64,000 nucleotides of DNA from Kibdelosporangium aridum (GCF_900176515.1 NZ_FWXV01000006.1:434001-498000), one strand, 5' to 3'. Positions 1 to 8,509 are shown, numbered from the stretch's first letter. The notes: generated from the letters alone by a model not told the origin. A program made the numbers and translations.

Positions 1-702
1 GCCGTCGCACGCAGGCTGGTAGCCGACGGGTTCGCCGTCGCGTTGCTCGACCTCGACGAGGCAGGCGTCAAGGAAGGCGCCGCCGCGATCACGGCCGAGG
101 GTGGCAAGGCGATCGGCCTTGGCGTCGACGTCAGTGACACCGAGCAGGTGGAGGCGTGCGTCACCCGGATCGCCGACGAGCTCGGCCCGCCGGTCGTGCT
201 GGTCAACAACGCCGGGATCACCAGGGACAACCTGCTGTTCAAGATGACCGACCAAGACTGGGACTCGGTGATCGGCGTCCACCTGCGTGGCTCGTTCGTG
301 ATGAGCCGCGCGGCGCAGAAGTACATGACCGAGGCCAAGTGGGGCCGGATCGTCAACCTGTCCAGCACGTCCGCGCTGGGCAACCGCGGCCAGGCCAACT
401 ACTCCGCGGCCAAGGCGGGCCTGCAGGGCTTCACCAAGACGCTGGCGATCGAACTGGGCAAGTTCGGTGTCACGGTCAACGCGATCGCGCCGGGCTTCAT
501 CGCCACCGACATGACCGCGGCGACCGCCGAGCGGCTCGGGATCTCCTTCGAGGACATGAAGGCGGGCGCGGCGTCGCAGATCCCGGTCGGCCGGGTCGGC
601 GAGCCGGAGGACATCGCGCACCTGGTGTCTTACTTCGTCAGCGAGGGCGCCGGGTTCGTGTCGGGACAGGTCGTGTACGCGGCCGGCGGGCCACAGGACT
701 GA
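1..702 (+). CDS. SDR-family 3-oxoacyl-ACP/acyl-CoA reductase, 5' partial
   Basis: Short-chain dehydrogenase that probably reduces a 3-oxoacyl thioester with NAD(P)H in the cytoplasm. The reading frame is open from base 1, so the true start and the N-terminal GxxxGxG nucleotide motif lie outside the window. Visible family marks are the NNAG motif, the catalytic Ser in NLSSTS, the YSAAK active site (Tyr-x-x-x-Lys), and the PGFIATDM segment after the active site. The C-terminus is complete. A MaoC hydratase follows 9 bases later, then an APH-like protein and an acyl-CoA dehydrogenase with 4-base and 1-base overlaps, so this looks like the first visible gene of an acyl-CoA processing operon. The FabG-like name reflects family similarity; the true substrate is unknown. 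Confidence 0.9.
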   Translation, partial: AVARRLVADGFAVALLDLDEAGVKEGAAAITAEGGKAIGLGVDVSDTEQVEACVTRIADELGPPVVLVNNAGITRDNLLFKMTDQDWDSVIGVHLRGSFVMSRAAQKYMTEAKWGRIVNLSSTSALGNRGQANYSAAKAGLQGFTKTLAIELGKFGVTVNAIAPGFIATDMTAATAERLGISFEDMKAGAASQIPVGRVGEPEDIAHLVSYFVSEGAGFVSGQVVYAAGGPQD

Positions 703-711
703 GGAGGGCAC

Positions 712-1164
712 ATGCGGGTTTTCAAGGACGTCGACGAGCTCGCGGCCGCGAAGGGCGAGGTGCTCGGCACGGGTGAGTGGCGCGAGATCACCCAGGAGGC
801 CGTGAACATGTTCGCCGACGCGACCGGCGACCACCAGTGGATCCACGTGGACGTGGAGAAGGCGAAAGCCGGTCCGTTCGGTGGCCCGATCGCGCACGGC
901 TACATGACGCTGTCGCTGATCCCGGTGCTGGTCAGGGACATCTACAAGATCGAGAACGTGGCCATGGTGGTGAACTACGGCTCCAACAAGGTCCGGTTCC
1001 CCTCGCCGGTCCGGGTCGGCGCCAGGGTGCGTGCCACGTCGGAACTGCTGGACATCACGGACGTCCAGGGTGGCAAGCAGGCCGTCACCAAGGTCACCGT
1101 CGAGATCGAGGGCAGCGACAAGCCCGCGTGCGTCGCCGAGATCGTCAGCAGGATCGTTTCATGA
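712..1164 (+). CDS. MaoC-family (R)-enoyl-CoA hydratase/dehydratase
   Basis: Single hot-dog-fold MaoC protein of 150 aa, the usual length for a one-domain (R)-specific enoyl-CoA hydratase. The catalytic Asp/His signature is visible in the segment FADATGDHQWIHVD, followed by GPIAHGYMTLSL, a typical MaoC second motif. An AGGAGG-like ribosome site (GAGGAGG, 701-707) precedes the ATG at 712. Its stop overlaps the next start by four bases (ATGA), which implies translational coupling. With the upstream ketoreductase it could carry out successive reduction and dehydration of a 3-oxoacyl thioester. The substrate cannot be read from the sequence. Confidence 0.92.
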   Translation: MRVFKDVDELAAAKGEVLGTGEWREITQEAVNMFADATGDHQWIHVDVEKAKAGPFGGPIAHGYMTLSLIPVLVRDIYKIENVAMVVNYGSNKVRFPSPVRVGARVRATSELLDITDVQGGKQAVTKVTVEIEGSDKPACVAEIVSRIVS

Positions 1165-2150
1165 GCCTCCCGGGACTGGATCTTGAGAAGCTGCGCGGCA
1201 AGCTGGGTGACGGGCCGCTGTCGGCGGAGCTCGTCGAAGGCGGCCGTTCGAATCTGACCTATGTGGTCACTGACGGCACTCAGAAATGGGTGGTCCGAAG
1301 GCCTCCGCTCGGGCATGTGCTGCCGACCGCGCATGACATGGCGCGTGAGTACCGTGTGATCACGGCGTTGAAGGACACCAAGGTTCCGGTGCCGGGTACG
1401 TTGTTCCTTTGCCAGGACACCGAAGTGCTCGGTGCGCCCTTCTATGTCATGGAGTTCATGCCCGGGGTTCCGTATCGCAGCAGGGAAGAACTCGGCAAGC
1501 TCGGTCCGGAAAGGACACGGGTGATCGCGCTGAACCTGATCGACACCCTGGCCGACTTGCACGCCGTGGATCCCGTATCGGTAGGGCTCGGTGACTTCGG
1601 ACGCCCGGAGGGGTACCTGGAGCGTCAGCTTCGCCGGTGGGGCAAGCAGCTGGACGCGTCGCGCAGCCGTGACCTGCCTGGCATCGACCGGTTGCACGAT
1701 CGCCTGGCTGAACGGCTGCCTTCGTCAACCGAGGCGACGATCCTGCACGGTGACTACCGGCTGGACAACACGCTGGTGCTCGACGACAAGATCACCGCTG
1801 TGCTCGACTGGGAAATGTCCACTTTGGGCGACCCGCTCGCCGATCTCGGCCTCACGGTCGCGTACGCCACCCGCGAGGCGCCGGACGACTCGGTGATCGC
1901 GAACGTCAGCGGCGCGCCCGGCTACCCGAGCACGGACGAGGTGATCGACCACTACGCCAAGCGCACCGGCCGCGATGTGTCCAACTTGGACTGGTACATC
2001 GCCTTCTCGTTCTTCAAGCTCGCGGTGATCACCGAGGGCATCTACTTCCGGTTCAGCCAAGGCAAGACCGTGGGGCACGGCTTCGAACAGGTCGGCGCGC
2101 TCGTCGAACCGGTCGTCGCACAGGGCAACGCCACCCTCAAGGAGAACTGA
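1161..2150 (+). CDS. Phosphotransferase (APH) family protein, acyl-CoA dehydrogenase-associated
   Basis: A 329-aa kinase-like protein of the aminoglycoside phosphotransferase fold, of the kind often linked or fused to acyl-CoA dehydrogenases (ACAD10/11-like). Visible motifs are the nucleotide-loop region GGRSNLTY near residue 22, the catalytic loop ILHGDYRLDN, and the metal-binding ITAVLDWEMSTLGDP that follows it. The frame is open further upstream, but the ATG at 1161 overlaps the MaoC stop as ATGA and begins with MSLPGLDLEKL, typical of the family, so that start is chosen. The stop shares one base with the next ATG. The partner ACAD supports a role in preparing unusual (for example hydroxy) acyl-CoAs, but this is inferred from eukaryotic ACAD10/11. 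Confidence 0.9.
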   Translation: MSLPGLDLEKLRGKLGDGPLSAELVEGGRSNLTYVVTDGTQKWVVRRPPLGHVLPTAHDMAREYRVITALKDTKVPVPGTLFLCQDTEVLGAPFYVMEFMPGVPYRSREELGKLGPERTRVIALNLIDTLADLHAVDPVSVGLGDFGRPEGYLERQLRRWGKQLDASRSRDLPGIDRLHDRLAERLPSSTEATILHGDYRLDNTLVLDDKITAVLDWEMSTLGDPLADLGLTVAYATREAPDDSVIANVSGAPGYPSTDEVIDHYAKRTGRDVSNLDWYIAFSFFKLAVITEGIYFRFSQGKTVGHGFEQVGALVEPVVAQGNATLKEN

Positions 2151-3361
2151 TGGACTTCGGCTACGACGCCCGCACCGAGGAACTTCGCGAGCGGCTCAAC
2201 GCGTTCATGGACGAGTTCGTCTACCCGGCCGAGCCGGTGTTCGACTCGCAGATGGCTTCGGCGCGGGACCCCTGGGGAATCCCGCCGATCGTGGAGGAGT
2301 TGAAGGCCGAAGCACGCAAGCGCGGCCTGTGGAACTTCTTCCTGCCAGGAGAACACGGCGCGGGCCTGACAAACCTGCAGTACGCGCCGCTCGCGGAGAT
2401 CACCGGCCGCAGCCCGCACCTCGCCCCACCGGCGCTGAACTGCGCGGCCCCGGACACCGGCAACATGGAAGTGCTGGCGATGTTCGGCACCGAGCAGCAG
2501 CAGAAGCAGTGGCTGAACCCGTTGCTGGAAGGCGAGATCCGCTCGGCGTTCGCGATGACGGAGCCGGACGTGGCGTCGTCGGACGCGCGCAACATCGCGA
2601 CCCGGATCACCCGCGACGGCAGCGACTACGTGATCAACGGCCGGAAGTGGTACATCTCCGGCGCGATGAACCCGCGTTGCCAGATCTTCATCGTGATGGG
2701 CAAGACGGACCCGGAAGGCGAGCCGCACCGGCAGCAGAGCATGATCCTCGTCCCGCGTGACACACCCGGGATGACGATCAAGCGAGGAATGCACGTCTTC
2801 GGCTACACCGACGGAGACCACGGCGGCCACGCCGAGATCGAGTTCAACGACGTGCGCGTGCCGGCGGAAAACCTGATCGGTGAGGAAGGCAGCGGCTTCG
2901 CGATCGCGCAAGCACGACTGGGCCCCGGCCGGATCCACCACTGCATGCGCCTGATCGGCATGGCGGAGCGCGCGATCGAGTTGATGTGCAAGCGGACAGT
3001 GTCCCGCTCAGCCTTCGGCAAACCCATCGCACAGCAAGGCGTCGTGCAGGACTGGATCGCCGAGTCGCGGGTCCGGGTCGAGCAGCTGAGGCTCTTGGTG
3101 CTCAAGACCGCATGGCTGATGGACACCGTGGGCAACCAGGGCGCGCACACCGAGATCCAGTCGATCAAGATCGCGACCCCGATTCAGGTCGAGTGGATTC
3201 TGGACAAGGCGATTCAGGCACATGGCGCTGGCGGCGTCAGCCAGGACACGCCTTTGGCCGGACTTTGGGCTCACGCTCGGACTTTGCGTCTGGCCGATGG
3301 TCCGGATGAGGTGCACAAGCGCTCCCTCGCCCGCCGGGAGCTGGCCAAGTACATCGGCTGA
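2150..3361 (+). CDS. Acyl-CoA dehydrogenase
   Basis: FAD-dependent acyl-CoA dehydrogenase of 403 aa, the standard length. The FAD-contact region AFAMTEPDVASSDARN and the substrate/FAD segment KWYISGAMNP are visible in the middle domain. The C-terminal helical domain carries RTVSRSAFGKPIAQQG and the dimer/flavin segment QAHGAGGVSQDTPLAGLWAHARTLRLADGPDEVHK. It begins one base into the stop of the preceding gene (TGATG), so the four genes form one tight transcription unit. The subtype resembles the ACAD10/11-like group rather than the classical short-chain enzymes. The chain length it prefers is not evident. Confidence 0.93.
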   Translation: MDFGYDARTEELRERLNAFMDEFVYPAEPVFDSQMASARDPWGIPPIVEELKAEARKRGLWNFFLPGEHGAGLTNLQYAPLAEITGRSPHLAPPALNCAAPDTGNMEVLAMFGTEQQQKQWLNPLLEGEIRSAFAMTEPDVASSDARNIATRITRDGSDYVINGRKWYISGAMNPRCQIFIVMGKTDPEGEPHRQQSMILVPRDTPGMTIKRGMHVFGYTDGDHGGHAEIEFNDVRVPAENLIGEEGSGFAIAQARLGPGRIHHCMRLIGMAERAIELMCKRTVSRSAFGKPIAQQGVVQDWIAESRVRVEQLRLLVLKTAWLMDTVGNQGAHTEIQSIKIATPIQVEWILDKAIQAHGAGGVSQDTPLAGLWAHARTLRLADGPDEVHKRSLARRELAKYIG

Positions 3362-3454
3362 GCGACCGGAGCGAAGGGATCACCGGCAAATCCAGTTGTC
3401 CACAACCGGCCGGTAATCCTTTGACCTGCCCATATCCCCGATAGACTGGCCAGG

Positions 3455-3490
3455 GGACGCCCCCCCGGGAGTGGTGGGGGTGTCCTTTGG
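3455..3490 (+). terminator. Hairpin downstream of the acyl-CoA operon
   Basis: Arms GGACGCCCCC (3455-3464) and GGGGGTGTCC (3476-3485) pair with one G-U, followed by TTTGGTTGG. It lies 94 bases after the acyl-CoA dehydrogenase stop and just after a promoter-like TTGACC (3421) / TAGACT (3442) pair. The rest of the 3362-3584 gap shows no gene that I can support. Confidence 0.5.
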
Positions 3491-3584
3491 TTGGGGTTGG
3501 GCGTCCGCCGAAGTCCGGCTTGTGCTCAGGTAGGCAGGATCGTCTGCGGCGCGGGCATCAGGAGTCGCCTGGTCACTTGTGGGC

Positions 3585-4457
3585 TCAGGCGGGTTTTTCC
3601 GCGCTGTGCACCAGATCGGCGATGTGGTTGGCGATCGTGCACCAGAGCTCACGCGGCAGGTTGTGTCCCATCCCTTCGAAGATCACCAGCTTCGAGCCTG
3701 GGATTGCCGCCGCCGTCGCGCGACCGCCTTCCACGGACGGGTCGGCGCTGCCGTGCAGCACCAGCGTCGGCACCTTCACGTGCTTCAGCTTCTCCGTCCG
3801 ATCGCCATAAGCAAGCACCGAAATGCCCTGTCGGGGGAACGCACCCGGATCATGGCCTCGGTCGTACGCGAGCGCCGTCGTCGCGCGGACGGTCGATTCG
3901 TCAAAAGGGAACCCCGGGGACGACGCGGTCAGCCGCGTGGCCTTGACCATCCAGTCGATGTAGCCCTCTCGGTCTTCCGCGGGTTTGCCGAGGCTGGCGA
4001 GTGCGCTGAGGTCGGCCTGACCTACCTTTGGGTCTCCGGTGTTGGATGAGATCGACGTCAGCGACCGCACCCGGAACGGGTGCTCGATCGCCACCGTCTG
4101 CGCGATCATTCCGCCCAGCGATTGCCCTACCAGGTGCGCACTGTCCAGGTCGAGCGCGTCGAGGAGGCCTACGGTGTCGTCGGCCATGTCGGCCAGGGTG
4201 TACGACGCTGACGAGAAGTCGCCGTTCAGTGCTGCTGCGAAATCGGGTACGGGTGCGTCGCGGAAATGTGTTGAGCGGCCTGCGTCTCGGTTGTCGAAAC
4301 GGATCACGTGCAGGCCTCTGGCGATCAGTTCCGAGCAGAAGCCGTCCGGCCAGTGGATCATCTGGGCGTTGCCGCCCATGATCAGCAGTACCGGGGGATC
4401 TGCCGGATCGCCGAAACGCTGGTACGCGATCTCGATTCCGGTTGGGCCGACGTTCAC
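3585..4457 (-). CDS. Alpha/beta-fold hydrolase
   Basis: Serine hydrolase of the alpha/beta fold. The oxyanion region LLIMGGNAQMIHWPDGF, the turn FDNRDAGRSTHF, and the nucleophile elbow VGQSLGGMIAQT (G-Q-S-L-G) are visible, with a late Asp (HGSADPSVEGG) and the catalytic His in EGMGHNLPREL. The frame remains open to an ATG at 4550, but that would leave only 16 bases to the divergent gene at 4567. A GTG at 4457 has AGAAGAG seven bases upstream and starts right at the conserved domain (VNVGPTGIEIAY), so I prefer it; GTG 4475 is another option. The protein is about 290 aa from this start. It resembles proteins annotated as esterase or TAP-like hydrolase; the substrate is unknown. Confidence 0.85.
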   Translation of the reverse strand: MNVGPTGIEIAYQRFGDPADPPVLLIMGGNAQMIHWPDGFCSELIARGLHVIRFDNRDAGRSTHFRDAPVPDFAAALNGDFSSASYTLADMADDTVGLLDALDLDSAHLVGQSLGGMIAQTVAIEHPFRVRSLTSISSNTGDPKVGQADLSALASLGKPAEDREGYIDWMVKATRLTASSPGFPFDESTVRATTALAYDRGHDPGAFPRQGISVLAYGDRTEKLKHVKVPTLVLHGSADPSVEGGRATAAAIPGSKLVIFEGMGHNLPRELWCTIANHIADLVHSAEKPA

Positions 4458-4566
4458 CGCGGTCTCTTCTCGCACAATCCGAAAGGCTAACTTCGGCGGT
4501 GTCCCGGAAACGATAGGAACAGCACCTATTTCACCCGGGAAATCAGCCACCGGTTAGCCTGCTCTG

Positions 4567-5730
4567 ATGGGGCGTATCGGGGCATGGCTCGGCGCAGCGG
4601 CGGCAGTCGGTGTCACGCTGTGGCTGTTGTTCACCCACGACAGCTCCAACATCGAGCGCGTACTGACCGACTACATGGGTGCGCACACGGATTTCGACAC
4701 GTTCCACCGGTCGGCCGTCGCGTTGCTGCGCGGTGAGTCGATCTATGACACGGGTGCGTGGGTCGCCAATCTCAATCCGCCGTTCTGGACTGTTCTGCTC
4801 GCGCCCCTCGGGCTCACCGACACGCTCACCGCGTACCGGGTGTTCAGTGTGATCACCGCTGTTCTCGTTATCGGTGCGGGTTTCCTTGTCGCACGGGAAC
4901 TGCGCGTCCCCCACTGGACAAAGTGGATTGTTCTGGCCGCGTTCCTGGTGTCCTCGCCGTTGATGGGCACGGTCGCACTTGGCCAGGTCTACGGCGTGCT
5001 CGTCGCAGGGTTGGCCGTCGCGTGGGTTCTGCAGAAGCGCGGCAGGCATGTGGGCGCGGGCATCGCGCTCGGCATCGTGATCGCGATCAAGCCGACACTG
5101 ATACCGATCCTGCTGCTGCCCGTCGTACAACGGCAATGGAAGACGTTCCAAGCCGGCGTCCTCGCTGGCGCGGCGGCAACGCTCATCGGCGTGGCCGCCG
5201 CGGGTGTGCAGGCGTTCCTGCGGTGGATGGAGGTGCTGAAGGCCGAGCAGCTCAGTACGTTCAGCGACAACGCGTCGCTGCCCAGTTTCGTCGCACGGCT
5301 CGGCGGGCCCGCGTGGATCGGGTTCCTCGCCGGTGCCCTGCTGCTGATCTACACGCTTCGGAAAGTTCGCAACGATCCGGACATGGCACTGTGGGCTGTG
5401 ACAGCCGCCACTCTGCTGCTGTCGCCGGTCGCTTGGCACAACTACCTGGTGCTCTGTTTCCCAGGTGTGTTCGTCGTGTTGCGGCACCGCCAGTTCGCTA
5501 CGGCCGCGTTACTGATCACGCTGCCGCTCATCGGCGTCGAGTGGAACACCGCGTTCTGGCAGGGCGACGGCTTCGTGGACCACGTCGGGCAGTCGTTCTA
5601 CTGCTTCATCCTGCTGACCTACTGGTACGCGCTAGCCGTCCAGCACAACCGCGATGATCCCGGCCAGGTGCGCCAGCCTGGCGACCTCGGCGGCGCGGAA
5701 CATCGGCCCGCCAGGGCGGCCGACCAGTAG
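4567..5730 (+). CDS. GT87-family (DUF2029) membrane glycosyltransferase
   Basis: Polytopic membrane protein of 387 aa with roughly nine hydrophobic segments, beginning with GAWLGAAAAVGVTLWLLF. The loop after the first segment contains DFDTFHRSAVALLRGESIYD, and NPPFWTVLLAPLGL follows. That acidic loop and the NPPF motif are typical of the GT87 polyprenyl-phosphate-mannose-dependent mannosyltransferases of Actinobacteria, which add alpha-mannose outside the membrane to lipoglycans. The last 31 residues (from about AVQHNRDDPG) are hydrophilic and lie antisense to the 3' end of the ACT-protein gene, a 99-base convergent overlap, so the tail may be an incidental extension. The exact acceptor is unknown. 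Confidence 0.82.
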   Translation: MGRIGAWLGAAAAVGVTLWLLFTHDSSNIERVLTDYMGAHTDFDTFHRSAVALLRGESIYDTGAWVANLNPPFWTVLLAPLGLTDTLTAYRVFSVITAVLVIGAGFLVARELRVPHWTKWIVLAAFLVSSPLMGTVALGQVYGVLVAGLAVAWVLQKRGRHVGAGIALGIVIAIKPTLIPILLLPVVQRQWKTFQAGVLAGAAATLIGVAAAGVQAFLRWMEVLKAEQLSTFSDNASLPSFVARLGGPAWIGFLAGALLLIYTLRKVRNDPDMALWAVTAATLLLSPVAWHNYLVLCFPGVFVVLRHRQFATAALLITLPLIGVEWNTAFWQGDGFVDHVGQSFYCFILLTYWYALAVQHNRDDPGQVRQPGDLGGAEHRPARAADQ

Positions 5731-6285
5731 CACCCGGTCCGGCTTGCCCAGCGGCGTCGCGGCCAGCTCCGTGCCCAGTTCACGCCAGGTCTCCGGGACC
5801 CACGGCTCCTCGCCGTCGAGCACCGTCGCCTTGGCGAGCGGCATGAACGGCAGGTCGATGGTGAGGATCTCCGGCGCCGCCGGGCTCGCCGCCAACGGCT
5901 GGGTGCCGCTCGCGTCGTGCTGGATCACCACGGCCCACCCGGCCCGGATGATCTTCGGGACGCCCTCGGTGAACGTGATCAGGCCGTCCTTGGGCTCGGC
6001 CGCCACTTCCTCGACCAGTTCCAGCTCGCGGTGCGTGTCCAGGACACCCGCGTACGGCCGGACCGCGTCCACTTCCACACCTTCGACCGACTCCGCCGCG
6101 GTGATCAGCATGTCCGGCAGGCGGCCCGACGGCAGCTCGACGACCAGGTCGTCCACGGCTACGCCCGCACCACGCTCGACCACGTCCACGCTGAGGATGT
6201 CGGCGCCGATCTTGCCGAGCGCGGACGCCACCGCGCCCAGTGTTCCCGGGCTGTCCGGGAGTTGCACCCGGATCAGGAAGGACAA
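5632..6285 (-). CDS. ACT-domain amino-acid-binding protein (Rv3013-like)
   Basis: Cytoplasmic protein of 217 aa with an N-terminal ACT domain (FLIRVQLPDSPGTLGAVASALGKIGADILSVDVV, about residues 3-36) and a C-terminal region without a recognised catalytic motif. The frame is open to 6372, but a perfect AGGAGG (plus-strand CCTCCT, 6294-6299) stands eight bases before a TTG at 6285, and the ACT domain starts immediately there, so TTG is chosen. In M. tuberculosis the homologous ACT gene Rv3013 also lies next to gatC. The ligand is unknown, and the position suggests an amino-acid sensor. The 3' end overlaps the GT87 gene on the other strand by 99 bases. Confidence 0.85.
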   Translation of the reverse strand: MSFLIRVQLPDSPGTLGAVASALGKIGADILSVDVVERGAGVAVDDLVVELPSGRLPDMLITAAESVEGVEVDAVRPYAGVLDTHRELELVEEVAAEPKDGLITFTEGVPKIIRAGWAVVIQHDASGTQPLAASPAAPEILTIDLPFMPLAKATVLDGEEPWVPETWRELGTELAATPLGKPDRVLLVGRPGGPMFRAAEVARLAHLAGIIAVVLDG

Positions 6286-6451
6286 GGCGAACGCCTCCTG
6301 CGTCGTGCGCGGAACCTTGCCGTCCGCACCTGCTGCCGGGCGCCGATTGTCGCAGATGGGCGCATGCCCCAAGGAGCAGGCGTCCGGGTCTAGTGGGTTA
6401 CGAACAGCGGCACGTCGGATAACCCGTTCGGGCCCCGGCCAACCCTCGCCA

Positions 6452-6457
6452 TAGACT
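6452..6457 (+). promoter_or_regulatory. Candidate -10 element for the gatCAB operon
   Basis: TAGACT at 6452-6457, in the sequence CGCCATAGACTCACC, lies 45 bases before the chosen gatC start in the intergenic region between the divergent ACT gene and gatC. No convincing -35 is visible at standard spacing, so this is a weak call. Confidence 0.3.
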
Positions 6458-6501
6458 CACCAGGTCCCAGAATGAAATGTAATCCCCCGGGGGTTCGTGG
6501 A

Positions 6502-6801
6502 GTGCCAACCATCTCCCGCGACGAGGTCGCGCATCTCGCCCGGCTGGCCAGGCTCGCGGTGACCGAGCAAGAGCTGGACAAGTTCGCAGGCCAGCTCGAC
6601 ATCATCCTGCAGTCGGTCGCGCAGGTGACCGAGGTCGCGGCCGACGATGTGCCGCCGACCTCGCACGCCGTGCCGCTGACCAACGTCTTCCGTGAAGACG
6701 TCGTTCGCCCGGGACTCACCCAGCAACAGGCGCTGTCCGGCGCCCCTTCCGCTGAGGACGGCCGGTTCCGCGTGCCCCGCATCTTGGGAGAAGAGCAGTG
6801 A
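6502..6801 (+). CDS. gatC: Asp/Glu-tRNA amidotransferase subunit C
   Basis: Small subunit of GatCAB, which converts misacylated Glu-tRNA(Gln) (and Asp-tRNA(Asn)) to the amide form. The sequence starting ISRDEVAHLARLARLAVTEQ is the typical GatC N-terminal helix, and the C-terminus FREDVVRPGLTQQQALSGAP...RVPRIL is the segment that wraps GatA. A start at 6472 would add ten residues; the GTG at 6502 gives the usual 99-aa length and the usual VPTISRDEV start. Its stop overlaps the gatA GTG as GTGA. GatC, GatA, a small membrane protein and GatB follow one another with 4-base overlaps, giving one translationally coupled operon. Confidence 0.95.
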   Translation: MPTISRDEVAHLARLARLAVTEQELDKFAGQLDIILQSVAQVTEVAADDVPPTSHAVPLTNVFREDVVRPGLTQQQALSGAPSAEDGRFRVPRILGEEQ

Positions 6802-8315
6802 GCGAACTCACCCGGCTGACCGCGGCCGAGCTGGCTGCCAAGATCCAGGCCAAGGAGGTGTCGGCGGTCGAGGTGGCACAGGCCCACCTGGACCGGATCG
6901 CCGACGTCGACCCGGCCGTGCACGCGTTCCTGCACGTCAGCACCGAGAGCGCGCTGGCTCAGGCGCGCGCGGTCGACGAGGACGTGGCGGCGGGCAACAT
7001 GCCCGCGTCGCCGTTGGCGGGAGTGCCGCTGGCGCTCAAGGACGTCGTCACGATGCAGGGCGCGCCGACGACGGTCGGCTCCAAGATCCTTGAGGGCTGG
7101 GAGCCGCCGTACGACGCGACAATCACGACAAAGATGCTCGAAGCGGGCATCGTGATCCTCGGCAAGACCAACATGGACGAGTTCGCGATGGGCTCCTCCA
7201 CCGAGAACTCGGCGTACGGCCCGACGCACAACCCGTGGGACCTCAACCGCGTTCCCGGCGGCTCCGGCGGCGGCTCGTCGGCCGCGCTCGCGGCGTTCGA
7301 GGCTCCGCTCGCGATCGGCACCGACACCGGTGGCTCGATCCGTCAGCCCGCTGCGGTGACTGGCACGGTTGGCGTGAAGCCGACTTATGGCGGCGTTTCC
7401 CGCTACGGCCTCGTGGCATTCTCGTCGTCGCTCGACCAGGCCGGGCCTTGCGCGCGGACCGTTATGGACGCGGCGTTGCTGCACGAGGTGATCGGCGGTC
7501 ACGACTCGCTGGACGCCACGTCCATCAACGAAGCGGTGCCCGCGGTCGTACAGGCGGTGCGCGAAGGTTCGATCGGCGACTTGCGCGGCCTGAAGATCGG
7601 TGTCGTCAAGGAGTTCTCCGGCGAGGGCTACGAGCCCGGCGTCATGGTGTCGTTCAACGAGGCCGTCGAGCAGTTGCGCACGCTGGGTGCGGAGATCGTC
7701 GAGGTCTCGTGCCCGCACTTCAAGTACGCGCTGTCGGCGTACTACCTGATCGCGCCGAGCGAGTGCTCGTCCAACCTGGCCCGCTTCGACGCGATGCGCT
7801 ACGGCATCCGCGTGGGCGACAACGGTGAGCGCAGCGCCGAAGAGGTCATGTCGCTGACCCGTGAGGCCGGCTTCGGCCCCGAAGTGAAGCGCCGCATCAT
7901 GATCGGCACGTACGCGCTCTCGTCGGGCTACTACGACGCCTACTACGGCTCCGCCCAGAAGGTCCGCACGCTGATCAAGCGGGACTTCGAGGCCGCGTAC
8001 GAGAAGGTCGACGTGCTCGTCTCGCCCACGACGCCGACCACCGCGTTCCCGATCGGCGAGCGCACCGACAACCCGATGGCCATGTACCTCGCCGACCTGT
8101 GCACGATTCCGGCGAGCCTCGCGGGGCATCCTGCTATGAGCGTGCCGAGCAAGCTGTCGGGGATCGACGGTCTGCCGGTCGGCCTGCAGATCATGGCGCC
8201 TGCCTTGCAGGAGACCAGGATGTACAAGGTGGCCGCGGCTTACGAAGTGGCACGCAACGAAGCGGACGGCGGCCCGCTGATCAACCGGGTGCCGGAACTG
8301 GAGGTGGCACGGTGA
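6798..8315 (+). CDS. gatA: Asp/Glu-tRNA amidotransferase subunit A
   Basis: Glutaminase subunit of GatCAB, 505 aa, amidase-signature family. The Ser-cisSer-Lys triad is readable: Lys81 in ALKDVV, Ser156 in the Gly/Ser-rich VPGGSGGGSSAA loop, and Ser180 in GTDTGGSIRQPA. These correspond to K79/S154/S178 of characterised GatA proteins, as I recall them. It liberates ammonia from Gln and channels it to GatB. The GTG start overlaps the gatC stop, and the stop overlaps the GTG of a 65-aa gene. M. tuberculosis has pfkA between gatA and gatB; here that place holds the small gene. Confidence 0.97.
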   Translation: MSELTRLTAAELAAKIQAKEVSAVEVAQAHLDRIADVDPAVHAFLHVSTESALAQARAVDEDVAAGNMPASPLAGVPLALKDVVTMQGAPTTVGSKILEGWEPPYDATITTKMLEAGIVILGKTNMDEFAMGSSTENSAYGPTHNPWDLNRVPGGSGGGSSAALAAFEAPLAIGTDTGGSIRQPAAVTGTVGVKPTYGGVSRYGLVAFSSSLDQAGPCARTVMDAALLHEVIGGHDSLDATSINEAVPAVVQAVREGSIGDLRGLKIGVVKEFSGEGYEPGVMVSFNEAVEQLRTLGAEIVEVSCPHFKYALSAYYLIAPSECSSNLARFDAMRYGIRVGDNGERSAEEVMSLTREAGFGPEVKRRIMIGTYALSSGYYDAYYGSAQKVRTLIKRDFEAAYEKVDVLVSPTTPTTAFPIGERTDNPMAMYLADLCTIPASLAGHPAMSVPSKLSGIDGLPVGLQIMAPALQETRMYKVAAAYEVARNEADGGPLINRVPELEVAR

Positions 8316-8509
8316 ACTTCAAGAAGGCTCGTGGCCTGCTCGGCCTGGTCGGTTCGGTGTTCGGCGCGGTCAGCGCGGTGCAGGGTTTCCGCAACGCCCG
8401 CAAGGACAAGGACAAGCTGCTGCTCGTCAACGCATCCGCCAGCATCCTCGTCGCGGTCACGGGTGTGCTGCTGACCATCCGCTCTATTCGTAAGGACGAG
8501 CTGAAGTGA
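8312..8509 (+). CDS. Small membrane protein encoded between gatA and gatB
   Basis: A 65-aa protein I cannot assign to a named family. It begins with a short basic stretch (NFKKARG), has an amphipathic or hydrophobic segment LLGLVGSVFGAVSAVQGF (about residues 8-25), a charged middle NARKDKDK, and a second hydrophobic segment LLLVNASASILVAVTGVLL (about 36-54), then a basic tail RSIRKDELK. Two membrane passes or a hairpin are likely. The start GTG overlaps the gatA stop (GTGA) and its stop overlaps the gatB GTG (GTGA), so it is made in step with the amidotransferase. Whether it tethers GatCAB to the membrane or is unrelated is unknown. Confidence 0.8.
   Translation: MNFKKARGLLGLVGSVFGAVSAVQGFRNARKDKDKLLLVNASASILVAVTGVLLTIRSIRKDELK

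Noticed and set aside
6390..8129. 579-codon minus-strand open frame across gatC and gatA
   Set aside because: Shadow of gatA; no motif or ribosome site.
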